Positions 1-9,399 of a stretch of DNA of 64,000 bases are shown here, one piece after another; position 1 is the first letter of the stretch, and each line of letters begins with the position of its first letter. The position numbers and the translations under genes were made by a program. The notes under the pieces were generated by a model, which saw nothing but the letters and a program-made list of their open reading frames with translations, had not been told where the DNA came from and did not search any database. Origin of the DNA: Semisulcospira habei. Its lineage: Eukaryota > Mollusca > Gastropoda > Semisulcospiridae. The stretch is from contig BTPG01000004.1 in the NCBI GenBank assembly GCA_036245525.1, forward strand, positions 54,417,297-54,481,296. Direction: 5' to 3'.

Positions 1-16
1 CACCACATTACAGATT

Positions 17-107
17 AGGAGATAGATCAACCATTTTAGTTCAAGGCTGGTGCCAGAATATCCTCACACCACCCTTGAACTATCATAGTCAAATTATTTC
101 CAGGATG
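17..107. mobile_element. Family A hairpin, degenerate core
   Basis: TTAGTTCAAGGCTGGTGCCAG and CACCACCCTTGAACTATCAT keep the stem; the central GGCGCC part is lost. Confidence 0.6.
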
Positions 108-127
108 AAAAAGGTTACTAGCTATTG

Positions 128-218
128 TAACCCTTTGGCTGTCGGCAGCGCTGCTTGATGCGATGATTCCAGCAGAAATCATAGCGACAATAAAGCGCTA
201 CCGACAGCCAAAGGGTTA
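128..218. mobile_element. Family C hairpin
   Basis: TAACCCTTTGGCTGTCGGCA and CTACCGACAGCCAAAGGGTTA. Confidence 0.85.
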
Positions 219-221
219 TCA

Positions 222-290
222 CTTTCGAGACGTGTCGCGTCCGGATTCGCGGCCTTAGGCCGCGAATCCGGACGCGACACGTCTCGAAAG
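222..290. mobile_element. Family D element, perfect 34-bp arms, 1-nt spacer
   Basis: CTTTCGAGACGTGTCGCGTC to CGAATCCGG... mirrored exactly around T256. Confidence 0.9.
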
Positions 291-299
291 AGTTGAACG

Positions 300-960
300 T
301 ACTCGTGCGGGGAACAACCATTCTAACGCAATTGATCATGTTTGTTTCCAGGGACAACTGCCGGGGACGGGTCGACCGTGATTGAAGCCAAGGAGTGTCT
401 GATTAGCTTCGCGTCTCTCTTAACAGACTTCACTACATCTTCCTCTTCTCCCAATACTGAGTAGGGCTCTTGTTGGAGCTTTGTAACTCTGCGTCAGTTA
501 ATAATTATGAGGCGTCACAGTACGGAGTGGTGGTCGTGGCTCGGGTTAAACTGTTAAAATATTAAAACTGTGTAGCTGTCAAGGGAAAGGTGTTCATGGT
601 GCAGTGTTCATAACAGCAACACCTCACTGTAAGCACGCGATTTGAAATGAAAAACCTGCGGTTTGGTGAGTAATAAGTTTATCCTTGAACGGCTGAAGTA
701 ATCCCTTATAAAAAAAATTTAAAATAACACGCGGAAACAGACAACCATTGAGATGAACGATCCAATCCTAATCGGTAGGATCTACAAAACAAGTGTCCAG
801 TTTCACTGTTCACTGATTTCCACTCTGTCAAGCGTGACCCGTGTCTATTGGGTGCGGTGACGTCTTGCATATCACGCATGTATGACGTCTGTGCAACACT
901 CGCGATGGCAGAAGGCACTGGGTGATCAGGCTCGGTCGGGTGAAGGAACAGTTAAAACAG
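300..960. other. No feature recognised
   Basis: Unique-looking sequence left of the third exon; no convincing further exon of the minus-strand gene was seen. Confidence 0.5.
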
Positions 961-971
961 TCCGAAACAGT

Positions 972-1126
972 TTAAAACCCTTCACTGCCGGGAAACTGTC
1001 AACACCATCCAACTGCAAGAGCCATAGATCCTCATGAGCCCCCGCAGTTGCGGGGGCTCATGAGGATCTATGTCTCTTGCCAACACCACTCTACGTGGTT
1101 GACTGGGACTTTCGGCGTTGAGTTAA
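972..1126. mobile_element. Family B MITE
   Basis: TTAAAACCCTTCACTGCCGG start; perfect stem ATAGATCCTCATGAGCCCCC; its right TTAA is shared with family A at 1123. Confidence 0.85.
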
Positions 1127-1312
1127 CCTATTTAGCCCCGGGACCCTGCAGCAAGAGATGGATTGATCATGATAATTCTAGGGTAGTGCCAGATGAGTCA
1201 TCTGGCACTACCCTTGAATTATCATAATCAATCCATCTCCTACAACTGGTACATAGTCGTTAGACAACGCCTCCAAAAGTTTGGAAATGGGGTCGCGGGG
1301 CAACGAGGGTTA
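1123..1312. mobile_element. Family A MITE sharing its left TTAA with a family B element
   Basis: Starts TTAACCTATTTAGCCCCGGG. The stem is shortened in the centre (CCAGATGA-GTCATCTGG), followed by the right flank ACTGGTACATAGTCGTTAGA and GGGTTAGG. Confidence 0.8.
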
Positions 1313-1464
1313 GGACGTTGACCCCCAACTTTGGGATTTGTGTTCGAGGAATGCATTGCGATTCAGAAGACAGTTCGCCCATGAGAGTTGAAGGGTGGTG
1401 GCAGAATACCTTGGCGCTTACACCTACAGGTAACCATAACGGACGACCCATATCCTGGTGTAGA

Positions 1465-1559
1465 GTGTCAGGGAGGGGTGGATGTGTCAGGGAGGGGTGG
1501 ATGTGTCAGGGAGGGGTGGATGTGTCAGGGATGGGTGGATGTGTCAGGGAGGGGTGGAC
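1465..1559 (+). repeat. 19-bp minisatellite, 5 units
   Basis: Five copies of GTGTCAGGGAGGGGTGGAT, one with GATGGG; G-rich strand. Confidence 0.9.
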
Positions 1560-1611
1560 GGGACTAACAAAGATTTCCAAAAAGCAACCTGAGTCCACTG
1601 ATTTGTGACAA

Positions 1612-1712
1612 GGTTAAGGATAGTGCGGGATCCGCTTGGCACCTTCCCAGGCGCAAAGCTGATCTGGCGCCACCCTTAAACTATCACAGCCATTCCATTC
1701 CATCTCCCACCG
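1612..1712. mobile_element. Family A hairpin fragment
   Basis: GGATAGTGCGGGATCCGCTTGG pairs imperfectly with AAGCTGATCTGGCGCCACCC. Confidence 0.55.
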
Positions 1713-1748
1713 TCTTCAAAGACGTCGCTAAATTTCGAATGTCATATA

Positions 1749-1862
1749 AACACCAGTAGCAAACTGTGTCTTCGGGCCCCGCGACGGCCGCAGTGGGCAC
1801 GCGCACAGCCGTGCGCGTGCCCACTGTGGCCGTCGCGGGGTCCGAGGACATTTACTTACTGG
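1749..1862. mobile_element. Family F palindrome abutting exon 3 donor
   Basis: CACCAGTAGCAAACTGTGTC and GGACATTTACTTACTGG outer arms; inner CCGCGACGGCC and GGCCGTCGCGG; centre GCGCACAGCCGTGCGC. Confidence 0.85.
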
Positions 1863-1873
1863 GAGGGTCTTAC

Positions 1874-1979
1874 CTGCAGCCTCTCCGACCCTGCGGCGCT
1901 TGGAGACCATGAAGATGGACACCTCCTCGCCCACCGTGATCTCCTCATCCTCCACACCGGACTGGAAGTACCCGAACAG
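1874..1979 (-). CDS. Third coding exon, WDR49/WDR64-like protein; gene continues past left edge
   Basis: The 106-bp exon has a TTTTGCAG acceptor and a GTAAGA donor, starting in phase 0 and ending in phase 1. It encodes LFGYFQSGVEDEEITVG then EEVSIFMVSKRRRVGEAA. Joined to the previous exon it gives DWSELFGYFQSG, the end of an EF-hand followed by an acidic linker and a basic KRRR patch. The WD40 propeller expected next would lie left of the window. A family F palindrome ends 10-11 bp from the donor. The product could be another EF-hand protein, since no WD repeat is visible here. Confidence 0.83.
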
Positions 1980-2028
1980 CTGCAAAACACAACGATCAGG
2001 TCACACACTGATAATGGATTGAACCCAT

Positions 2029-2227
2029 TTAACCACACGGTCGCATTTCCTAAATTTTGGAAGTGTCACATAACGACTATGTAGCGGTCGGCATGGATCG
2101 ACCATGATAACTGAAGGGTAATGCCAGATTATTTTTGGTGCTACCAGGCGCCTAGCTAATCCGGCACTAGCCTTGAATTATCATGGTCGATCCATCTCCG
2201 GGTGCAGGGCGCCGGCGCTGAATGGTT
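2029..2227. mobile_element. Family A MITE, reverse orientation
   Basis: TTAACCACACGGTCGCATTT start, stem GAAGGGTAATGCCAG and CACTAGCCTTGAATTATC, end GCTGAATGG. The loop is rearranged. Confidence 0.7.
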
Positions 2228-2278
2228 TACAGTTGTATTCAACAGAAAATGCTGCGAGTTAATCGGAATCACGATGTT

Positions 2279-2470
2279 GTCTTTACTGCCACTGGAGGCT
2301 GATTTTGTTCATGAAATCTTCGTTACTTCAACGTCCCGAGAACGTAGATACAAACTGGTGGCAGCAAGAGGCATAGGTCTTCATGAGCCCCGTAACACCG
2401 GGGGCTCGTGAGGCTCTATGTCTCTTGCAGTTGGTATCGTGTTCACTTTTCTCGGCAGTGACGGGCTTAA
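2279..2470. mobile_element. Family B MITE
   Basis: CATAGGTCTTCATGAGCCCC pairs imperfectly with its inverse; ends CGGCAGTGACGGGCTTAA. Confidence 0.75.
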
Positions 2471-2508
2471 CAAAGACTCTCCTACCCTTCTTTACACACG
2501 CCATGTGA

Positions 2509-2569
2509 GTACCCAGAGCGCAAAAGACCATCGGGGCAACGTCGGCCCGATGGCTTTTTGCGCATTGTC
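2509..2569. mobile_element. Family E palindrome
   Basis: GTACCCAGAGCGCAAAAGAC and GATGGCTTTTTGCGCATTG. Confidence 0.8.
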
Positions 2570-2589
2570 AATGCAATTATGGCTACTCT

Positions 2590-2695
2590 GACTATCCTTT
2601 ATTTCTGTTTTAGCATAATGATCCCAACAAAATAAAATGTGTCGGCCAGACTGACACAATAAAGTTTTGAATCTTTGAATCTTTGACAGAGATGT
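2590..2695 (+). repeat. Probable LINE 3' tail
   Basis: AATAAAGTTTTGAATC followed by short TTTGAATC repeats resembles the repeated-tail 3' end of 5'-truncated LINE copies. No coding part remains. Confidence 0.4.
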
Positions 2696-3240
2696 GGTTA
2701 CTTCCCTTAAAATCGTGCATAGCGGAACTCTCCCACGTAGGTAAGGAAAAGAGAAGAAACGTTTTTCATTCAAGACGTTCAAACTGCAGTTAAACACACA
2801 AAAAGGTTTAGTTCTATTGTGTGTATCATTATTCTTAGACATACAGAGAACATTAACAGAGGTGATATTGCAAATATTTTTCATCCCTACGTCACACGAC
2901 CAGTAACTTTAGCGCAAACCGTACCATGTGACCGTGATACGAAAACCCTTGTACCGACAAATGGCGGACTTCTTGAAGCCCTCTTTGTGACACATCTTGA
3001 ATGCGAGTTTTGTTCAATAAAAAACACCAAAACGTTCTAAAGTAAAAAAGTTAGTGTTGCTGGAAACAACAAGCACGCTTAGTACTGGAGACGGCAACGT
3101 CATGAAATATTTTAAATCACGTCATAAGTCTGTTATGTATAAATGTATATTCCTTTGACGTCCGTCATGTCTGGCGTGATCCAGGTCGGAAGATGTCTTT
3201 TTGTTTTATTTACGAAAATAGTGGAGGAATGAAGACAAAT

Positions 3241-3400
3241 ACGTTATTGGTTGCAGGTGCTTGCTGCACGGACCCTTTTAGGCCTTCGGGAGGTCAAAGG
3301 AACCATTGTACCACTCAGGCCTCTTCGGGGTACAATGGTTTCTTTGACCTCCCTCAGGCCTACAAGGGTCCGTGTAGCAAACCCCTGCGACCAATAACTT
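3241..3400. mobile_element. Solitary ~160-bp palindrome
   Basis: GTTATTGGTTGCAGGTGC and GCGACCAATAAC outer arms; GGAGGTCAAAGGAACCATTG and CAATGGTTTCTTTGACCTCC inner arms. No other copy in the window. Confidence 0.85.
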
Positions 3401-3562
3401 ATTTTATTCAGTAACACGTATTGCCACTTTTATTTCACTTTAATAAACGTCAACAGGTACACATCAGCAGAAATTACACATTTAGACCTGTTTCCCCCTT
3501 CCTATGGTACCAAACAACAACGGCATAAAATGTTCTGCGCTGAGACAGAATTGCATGCTGCA

Positions 3563-3672
3563 TGCTTGTCTGTGATTTTGGACCTTACGGCGCCAAGCTA
3601 TTTTGCCACCACCCTTTAACTATCATGATCGAGCCATATCTTGCTGCGGTGTGTCGCGGGTAGAATGAGTTA
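3563..3672. mobile_element. Chimera: half of family I joined to half of family A
   Basis: Left: TGTCTGTGATTTTGGACC (family I arm). Right: GGCGCCAAGCTATTTTGCCA through GCGGGTAGAATGAGTTA (family A arm). Neither has its partner arm. Confidence 0.65.
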
Positions 3673-3842
3673 TTGATCTGTCGATAAGTAGGCTGTTTGG
3701 CAGTAAAAATGTCTCGCTAAGACTATTCAAGGAAGCAAATGGACAGGTAAATGGGGGGAAAACACAATGGGCTTGAAAAGCCCTGCACAGAACACTAACC
3801 TGAAACGTAAGATAAATGTGGCAGGCATTGAATAGGGAACAA

Positions 3843-3926
3843 TTAACCCCTTCGCTGCCGAGAAAAGTGAACACTATCCAACTGCAAGAGGTATAGATCC
3901 TCATGATCCCTTTGCGGGGGCTTCTC
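3843..3926. mobile_element. Family B MITE, truncated in the loop
   Basis: TTAACCCCTTCGCTGCCGAG then GAGGTATAGATCCTCATGAT; right arm missing. Confidence 0.8.
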
Positions 3927-4012
3927 AGATGGAATTAGTTTAGGTGTCATTGCTCATTTGAATTTTTAATTATTAAAGCTGCCATTACCATCGTCATCAC
4001 TATCGTTGTTTA

Positions 4013-4860
4013 CATTACTGTTGTTCATAATTATCATAAATGTAACTGAATTGTGTTGTTGCTGTTGTTGTTGTTTCGTCATCTTTAACGTTGTTCGCAT
4101 TACTGTTGTTCATGATTATCATTCGTGTAACTGCATTGTGTTATTGTTGTTGTTGTTGTTGTTTCGTCATTATTATCGTTGTTCACGTTACTGTTGTTCA
4201 TAATTATCGTAAATGTAACTGTACTGTGTTGTTGTTGTTGTTGTTTCGTCATCATTATCGTTGTTAACATTACTGTTCATAATTATCATAAACTTATGTA
4301 ACTGTATTATTTTGTTTGGTCATCATTAGCATTGTTTGCATTGTTGTTTATAATTATCATAAATGTAACTGTATTATGTTGTTGTTGTTGTTGCTGCTGT
4401 TGCTTCTGCTGATGTTTTTGCTGTTGTTGATGTTGACGTTATTGTTGTTGTTGTTTCGTCATTATTATCGTTGTTCACGTTACTGTTGTTCATAATTATC
4501 ATAAATGTAACTGTACTGTGTTGTTGTTGTTTCGTCATCATTATCGTTGTTAACATTACTGTTCATAATTATCATAAACTTATGTAACTGTATTATTTTG
4601 TTTGGTCATCATTAGCATTGTTTGCATTGTTGTTTATAATTATCATAAATGTAACTGTATTATGTTGTTGTTGTTGTTGTTGCTGCTGTTGCTTCTGCTG
4701 ATGTTTTTGCTGTTGTTGATGTTGACGTTATTGTTGTTGTTAATGTTGCTGTTGCTGCTGATGCTGCTGTTGGTGTTGTTGTTTTTTTTCTGTTGTTGCT
4801 GGTGCTGTTGTTGGTTTTTGTTGCTGTTGATGTTGTTGTTGTTGTTACATTACAATTGCT
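4013..4860 (+). repeat. (GTT)n-rich block with ~286-bp internal direct duplication, intron 2
   Basis: Motifs CATTACTGTTGTTCATAATT and TCATTAGCATTGTTTGCATT recur with a period of ~286 bp, embedded in GTT/GCT repeats. Its right end reaches to within ~20 bp of the exon 2 donor. Confidence 0.85.
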
Positions 4861-4877
4861 GTCATTGTTGTACCCAC

Positions 4878-5008
4878 CTCACTCCAGTCGACTTTGGCGT
4901 CAGGGTTGGTGGATATTTTCCTGTACACGGACTTGAGGTCCTGATTCTTGATGTCCGACCCGAACAGCTCGCGGATCTTCTCACAGAACTGGTCAAACCG
5001 CAGGTTCT
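4878..5008 (-). CDS. Second coding exon, EF-hand segment of the WDR49/WDR64-like protein
   Basis: The 131-bp exon is bounded by a TTTTCAG acceptor and a GTGGGT donor. It starts in phase 1 and ends in phase 0. It reads ENLRFDQFCEKIRELFG, then SDIKNQDLKSVYRKISTN and PDAKVDWSE. The stretch NPDAKVDWSE looks like a partial EF-hand loop (Asp-x-Lys-x-Asp-x-Ser-Glu spacing), and the preceding ~30 residues are amphipathic, as in a helix of an EF-hand pair. EF-hand domains ahead of WD40 propellers are typical of WDR49/WDR64-type ciliary or testis proteins; that identity is inferred. A family A MITE begins 22 bp on the intron side of the acceptor, and a (GTT)n block lies just beyond the donor. Confidence 0.85.
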
Positions 5009-5029
5009 CTGAAAACAATTAACATGCCA

Positions 5030-5247
5030 TTAATCCATCACTCTCCGTGGCCACAGTCATGTCCCAAATTGTGAAGTTGTTACCTAACTCCTAAATACCA
5101 TTTGCAGGAGACAGATTGACCATGATAATTCAAGGGTAGTACCAGATTGGCTTGGCGCCTTTAGGCGCCAAGCCAATCTGGCACTGCCCTTGAATTATCA
5201 TGGTCAATCCATCTCCTGCTGTAGGGCGTTGGGGTAAAAAGGGTTAA
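5030..5247. mobile_element. Family A MITE next to exon 2 acceptor
   Basis: TTAA at 5030 and 5244; stem CAGATTGGCTTGGCGCC with a mirrored private change (GCCAATCTG), end GGGGTAAAAAGGGTTAA. Confidence 0.8.
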
Positions 5248-5705
5248 TAAAACATGAAATATTGTTTCTTGATTCTGCACTTGGATATCAGGAAGTAAGA
5301 TACCTTGCGATAGGATTTTCATGGGTCATGTACCACAGTACGCGTTTGGTTTGAAAGCTACATTGCTTGCGTCCCTCCGGTATTTTTTTTCTCAAGACTT
5401 AAGCACTTTGACAGCGCCTGGCTAAAGCTCTCACCAGTCATACCAAGCATATCAACAGGCATGTTAACACACATGATCAAGTGTGATTTCAATAGTTGTG
5501 TTGTTGTTGTTGTTGTGTTGTTGCAACAATGTTGAGCAACAATGCTGTTGTTTCAAGCACATGTACCGCGTTTTGCTTGCAGATGTTTTTGGACCACGCC
5601 AAATGTGACACATTATGGAAGGGGGCTGGGGGTGGGGGGGGAGGGGGGGTGGGGGTAGAGACAGAAGGAGGGAGGGTGAGTGGGGAGCGAGTGTCAAAGT
5701 GAGCA

Positions 5706-5844
5706 GCCTACTTTCACTACCAAGCAAAACTAAACACAATCCAAGCGCAGGAGACCCAGACCCTCATGATCCCCACCCCCCACCCGCACCCTCTGCCCCC
5801 ACCCCCACCCTCCCGGACCCCTTCCACACACACACACAGACACA

Positions 5845-5905
<61 letters not shown>

Positions 5906-6043
5906 CTCCGCACGTGAGGATCTTTGCTGCCAGCACTGTGTGGTTGTGTCCATGTTTCTTGGACGGATGTGACTCTTTGGCGTTGAAGTTACAAAGATTT
6001 CAAAAACACAGCCTCTTCATCCACTTGCAGCCTAAGGGGTTAA
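5706..6043. mobile_element. Family B MITE whose loop holds a C-rich and (CA)n expansion
   Basis: Left GCAGGAGACCCAGACCCTCATG and right GTGAGGATCTTTGCTGCC are the two arms; 130 bp of C-rich and (CA)n sequence lies between. Ends CAGCCTAAGGGGTTAA. Confidence 0.7.
5825..5902 (+). repeat. (CA)n microsatellite
   Basis: CA repeat in the loop of a family B element. Confidence 0.95.
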
Positions 6044-6139
6044 TTCCAGAGTTAACCATTTTAATGACAGAGTCAGTACATGGTCACTGCGATCAAAACC
6101 AGCAGCACGTTTGAGCCACAGGTCTTTCTCGCAATAATC

Positions 6140-6242
6140 CCTACTGGACACACCACCTAAACACCACCCAACTGCAAGAGGCATGGATCCTCATGAGCCC
6201 CCGCTGTCGCGGGGGCTCATGAGGATCCATGCCTCTCGCTGA
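6140..6242. mobile_element. Family B hairpin
   Basis: GGCATGGATCCTCATGAGCC with the mirrored private GGATCCATGCC. Confidence 0.85.
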
Positions 6243-6388
6243 CCCAAAAGCCATTTGCATTCCTCCAACTGTGGAGGTTTTTTCAGGCGTTTAGAGTAGT
6301 TTGTTTTGGCCGTATGAGGTCTAGTCTGTAGCAAACCGTAGTTACGCGGGAACGTGTCAGGCATACTTGATACGGTTATTACTTTCAA

Positions 6389-6518
6389 ACTACCAGGTAC
6401 GCAAAGGCCGTGGGGCAGAAGTCGGCCGCAGTGGGCCTACGCACGACTGTGTTCGGGCCCACTGCGGGACCGACTCCTGCTCTATAGTCGTGTGCCTACT
6501 GGGGCACTCCTTCACCTT
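6389..6518. mobile_element. Family F palindrome, imperfect
   Basis: CTACCAGGTACGCAAAGGCC start and GTGTGCCTACTGGGG end; inner CGGCCGCAGTGGGCC and GGGCCCACTGCGGGACCG. Confidence 0.75.
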
Positions 6519-6779
6519 ACAAAGACCAGAGTACAATAGAGAGTCAGTGTATTCGTAAAGAATTATACGTGACATACTTGACAAAACGCAAGTTGATAGG
6601 GCTGGCAGTAGACAGGCATTATTCCTGTTTTGTAACATATTTTTGGGTTACTGAATCAAGCTGGGATTATGCATAGATGTTTTTTCTTCGCTGTGGTGTA
6701 AAATTACGTAGAAACCGGCAGTCTACGAACCGAATCAGACTGAAACGAAACCAGACTAAAAGCAAATGATAGCCAGGTG

Positions 6780-7375
6780 TTTGACAGAGAAATGCAACAT
6801 TTAGCAAGGTCGCTAACAGTGCCATGTTGTTGTTGTTCGCCTGTTTGTTTGCTTTTTTGTGTTTGTTTTTTGGGGGGTTTCATAATAATTTTTTTAGTTG
6901 TTTTGTTTTTTGGGGTGGGGGGTGTGTGGGAGTGGGGGGGGGGGAGTGTTGTGTGTTTGTTTGTCTTTGTTGTTGTTGGGTTTGGTTTTCTTTTTTTTTT
7001 TTCTTTTTTTTTTGAGGGTTGTTGTTGTTTTGTGTGTGTGGGGGGGGGGGGGGAGGGGGGGGGGAGGGGGGGGGGGGAGGGGGGTTGTTTGCTTGAGGTT
7101 TTTTGTTTTTGTTTTTTTGGAGGGTTGTTGTTGTTTTGTGTGTGTGGGGGGGGGGGAGGGGGTTGTTTGCTTGGGGTTTTATGTTTTTGTTTTTGTTGTT
7201 GCTTGTTTTGTTTTTTGTTTTTATTTTAATTTTTTATTTTTTTATTTTTTATTATTTTTTTTTATTATTATTTATTTATTTATTTATTTTTTGGGGGGGT
7301 GGGGGGTGCGGGGGGGGGGGTGGTTGGGGGGTGCGGGGTGGGGGTGGTTGGGGGTGCGGGGGGGGGGGTAGTTTT
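6780..7375 (+). repeat. Low-complexity T/G block
   Basis: Long runs of T and G, including many G runs at 7041-7085 and 7297-7370 that could form quadruplexes. Confidence 0.9.
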
Positions 7376-7388
7376 AGGATTATTTGTG

Positions 7389-7450
7389 TTGGTCTGTGAT
7401 TTTGGACTTTCGGCCTGCGGTCGTAAGATCCAAAACCACAGACCAGCATA
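7389..7450. mobile_element. Family I hairpin
   Basis: TTGGTCTGTGATTTTGGAC and GATCCAAAACCACAGACCA. Confidence 0.8.
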
Positions 7451-7896
7451 CAGCTATCATACTGAGCTACTGCGCAAAAGAGTAGGCCCTACACGATCAA
7501 CCGGTGATCATTAGCAAATTGTTGAGTAACCAAAGCTGCTCTGTCCAAAACACGTTTATTGGATTTGTCAGTGACCCACCAGAAAATCGAACCGTATCGA
7601 TTGACGCTAGGTCAAGTCTGATCAGAGGTTTATGCAAACTCAACATAAGCCGCACCGCGCGTCATTGGCAGATCAGTGAAAACTAGCTGGCGAGTACACG
7701 GAATATCCTAGAGTTGTAAATCTGTTGGCACGTTTACACAACTGAAGACAATTCACTTTAATACTAGTAGGTGGCGCTACGGTGTTTAGGAGAAGTTGTT
7801 TTCCGTGTAGCTGTGCTACTTGGCGTGTTGACTGATTTACAGACGTGCACATTGTAACAAACAAACGTATATGGAAATTGTTTTAAAAAAAAAAAA

Positions 7897-8335
7897 GTGT
7901 ATACTTTCAAAATACATGGATACTTAATCCAAGTTTTAAAAATTTATAATGGCATCGACGACCTAAAGTGGAATGACTTTTTTGCAGCACCATTCTGTGA
8001 CAGAACCCGAAATTCTGAAGGGAAAATCTTTGTACAGCACTGTAACACTAACCTGCGAAAGTTTTGTTTTACTAACAGAGTTGCCATTGTTTGGAATGAC
8101 TTACCAGTTTCATTAAAAAAAAAAAGCATCTAATATAAATTCTTTTAAAAACCAGCTGGACGAATTACCAAAATTTAAAGAGATTTTTTATTCCTATGAT
8201 GAATGATTTTATAGGAAAATTGCATGCATAGCAGACCCATAAAGGAACTAAAGAAAGAAAGGACATTTATAAAGGCCTCACGGCCTGTTTTGTCCTCACA
8301 ATACTACTACTACTACTACTACTAAAAAAAAAATT
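7897..8335 (+). pseudogene. LINE 3' fragment (RT C-terminal region plus tail)
   Basis: The frame reads IYNGIDDLKWNDFF, RNSEGKIFVQHCNTNLRKF and FTNRVAIVWNDLPVSLKKK, then after a frameshift NSFKNQLDELPKFKE. This is the C-terminal part of a non-LTR retrotransposon polymerase. It is followed by a short 3' UTR and a (CTA)n/A-rich tail near 8302-8335. It is 5'-truncated and lies in intron 1 on the strand opposite the host gene. Confidence 0.7.
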
Positions 8336-8404
8336 AATTAGTCGCTATTTTATATAGAAGACCGTTTTCAAACTCATGTTATTGTTGTGCTAATGCCAAC
8401 GTGT

Positions 8405-8495
8405 TTAACCGTTTGGGTGTCGGTAGCGGTTTTTGTCGCGATGATTCCTGCAGGAGTCATCGCGACAAGCTCAGTACCGACAGCCAAAGGGTTAA
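8405..8495. mobile_element. Family C hairpin, TTAA ends
   Basis: TTAACCGTTTGGGTGTCGGT to CCGACAGCCAAAGGGTTAA; centre GATTCCTGCAGGAGTC. Confidence 0.9.
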
Positions 8496-8586
8496 AGTTT
8501 GCAAACTGAAACAATCTACAAATCGACGCCGAGCCCACTATAACCCTAAAGGGCTGCGGTCGCCCTTCACACCGCGGTAGGCGTTA

Positions 8587-8667
8587 TTAACACATTCGGA
8601 ACGTGGTGCCGTCAGATGCGCAGTCTTCTGCCGCGTATCCGAATGCGGCACGTTTCGAATGAGTTAA
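8587..8667. mobile_element. Family D element, TTAA ends, decayed left arm
   Basis: TTAACACATTCGGAACGTGG to GCACGTTTCGAATGAGTTAA. Confidence 0.8.
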
Positions 8668-8845
8668 CCCTGAGGTCGAGAGTCATTCCCGAATTTGGCC
8701 GGTACCTTCTAAGGACTGAATACCAATTCAGGAGACGGCCTACGATGATAGTTCAAGGGTGGTGCCAGAATAGCTTGGCGCCTAGAGGCGCCAAGCTATT
8801 CTGGCACCACCCTTGAACTGTCACTGCCAGTCTGTCTTGAACTAC
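8664..8845. mobile_element. Family A MITE sharing TTAA with a family D element
   Basis: Starts TTAACCCTGAGGTCGAG; perfect inner stem TGGCGCC-TAGA-GGCGCCA and CACCACCCTTGAACTGTCA; right end unclear. Confidence 0.75.
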
Positions 8846-8849
8846 CTCG

Positions 8850-9320
8850 GTGGACCCGTCTGCTGCTGTATTGACCAATACAGGGTGCATTGGTCGGGTC
8901 GTAACCTCCACGAAACCCAATATTTTTCTATGTCTCTGGCGCCACCAGAGTGTTGATGGATGGCCTTAACGGGCGGGTTGTGGGGAACGGCTATTGCCGA
9001 CGGAGTGCGACACGAACACTGCTCAGTTCAGGCGCACTGCAGCTGTGCCACTTTGATTTCCCAAGGACATTTCAACGGACACGCTTTGTAAGAGCAAGCC
9101 CGTCTTTCGGCCTGGGCTCAAAACAGGATCAAAATGGTTTAAAAACACATCAGTTGGCCAGACGTCACGCCAGACGGAGTGGGAGATGGCGTCAGACGCG
9201 AGTGACGGCACGATGACAGGTAAATTTGCGTCCACGTGAAACTCGACGCTCGGCAAGGTCACGCGAACGAGGGCTGATGACAATTACTGGCAAGCGAATG
9301 ACGGCCGTCTCAAAAGTTCC
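8850..9320. other. No feature recognised (intron 1)
   Basis: Moderately GC-rich; the short open frames lack coding character. Confidence 0.5.
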
Positions 9321-9324
9321 ATCG

Positions 9325-9394
9325 GCAAGAGATATAGATCCTCATGAGCCCCCGCAACTTGCAGGGGCTCATGAAGATCTATATCTCTTGCTGA
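9325..9394. mobile_element. Family B hairpin
   Basis: GCAAGAGATATAGATCC pairs with AGATCTATATCTCTTGC. Confidence 0.85.
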
Positions 9395-9399
9395 CATTT

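Noticed and set aside
1..357. Short frames overlapping hairpins (for example 118-357 and 706-918)
   Set aside because: They lie across palindromes or AT-rich DNA and have no splice or coding signature.
4602..5012. 136-codon plus-strand frame
   Set aside because: Left part is (GTT)n; right part is the antisense of the real minus-strand exon 2.
7020..7375. Gly/Phe-rich proteins in several overlapping frames
   Set aside because: Pure low-complexity T/G sequence, open in more than one frame.
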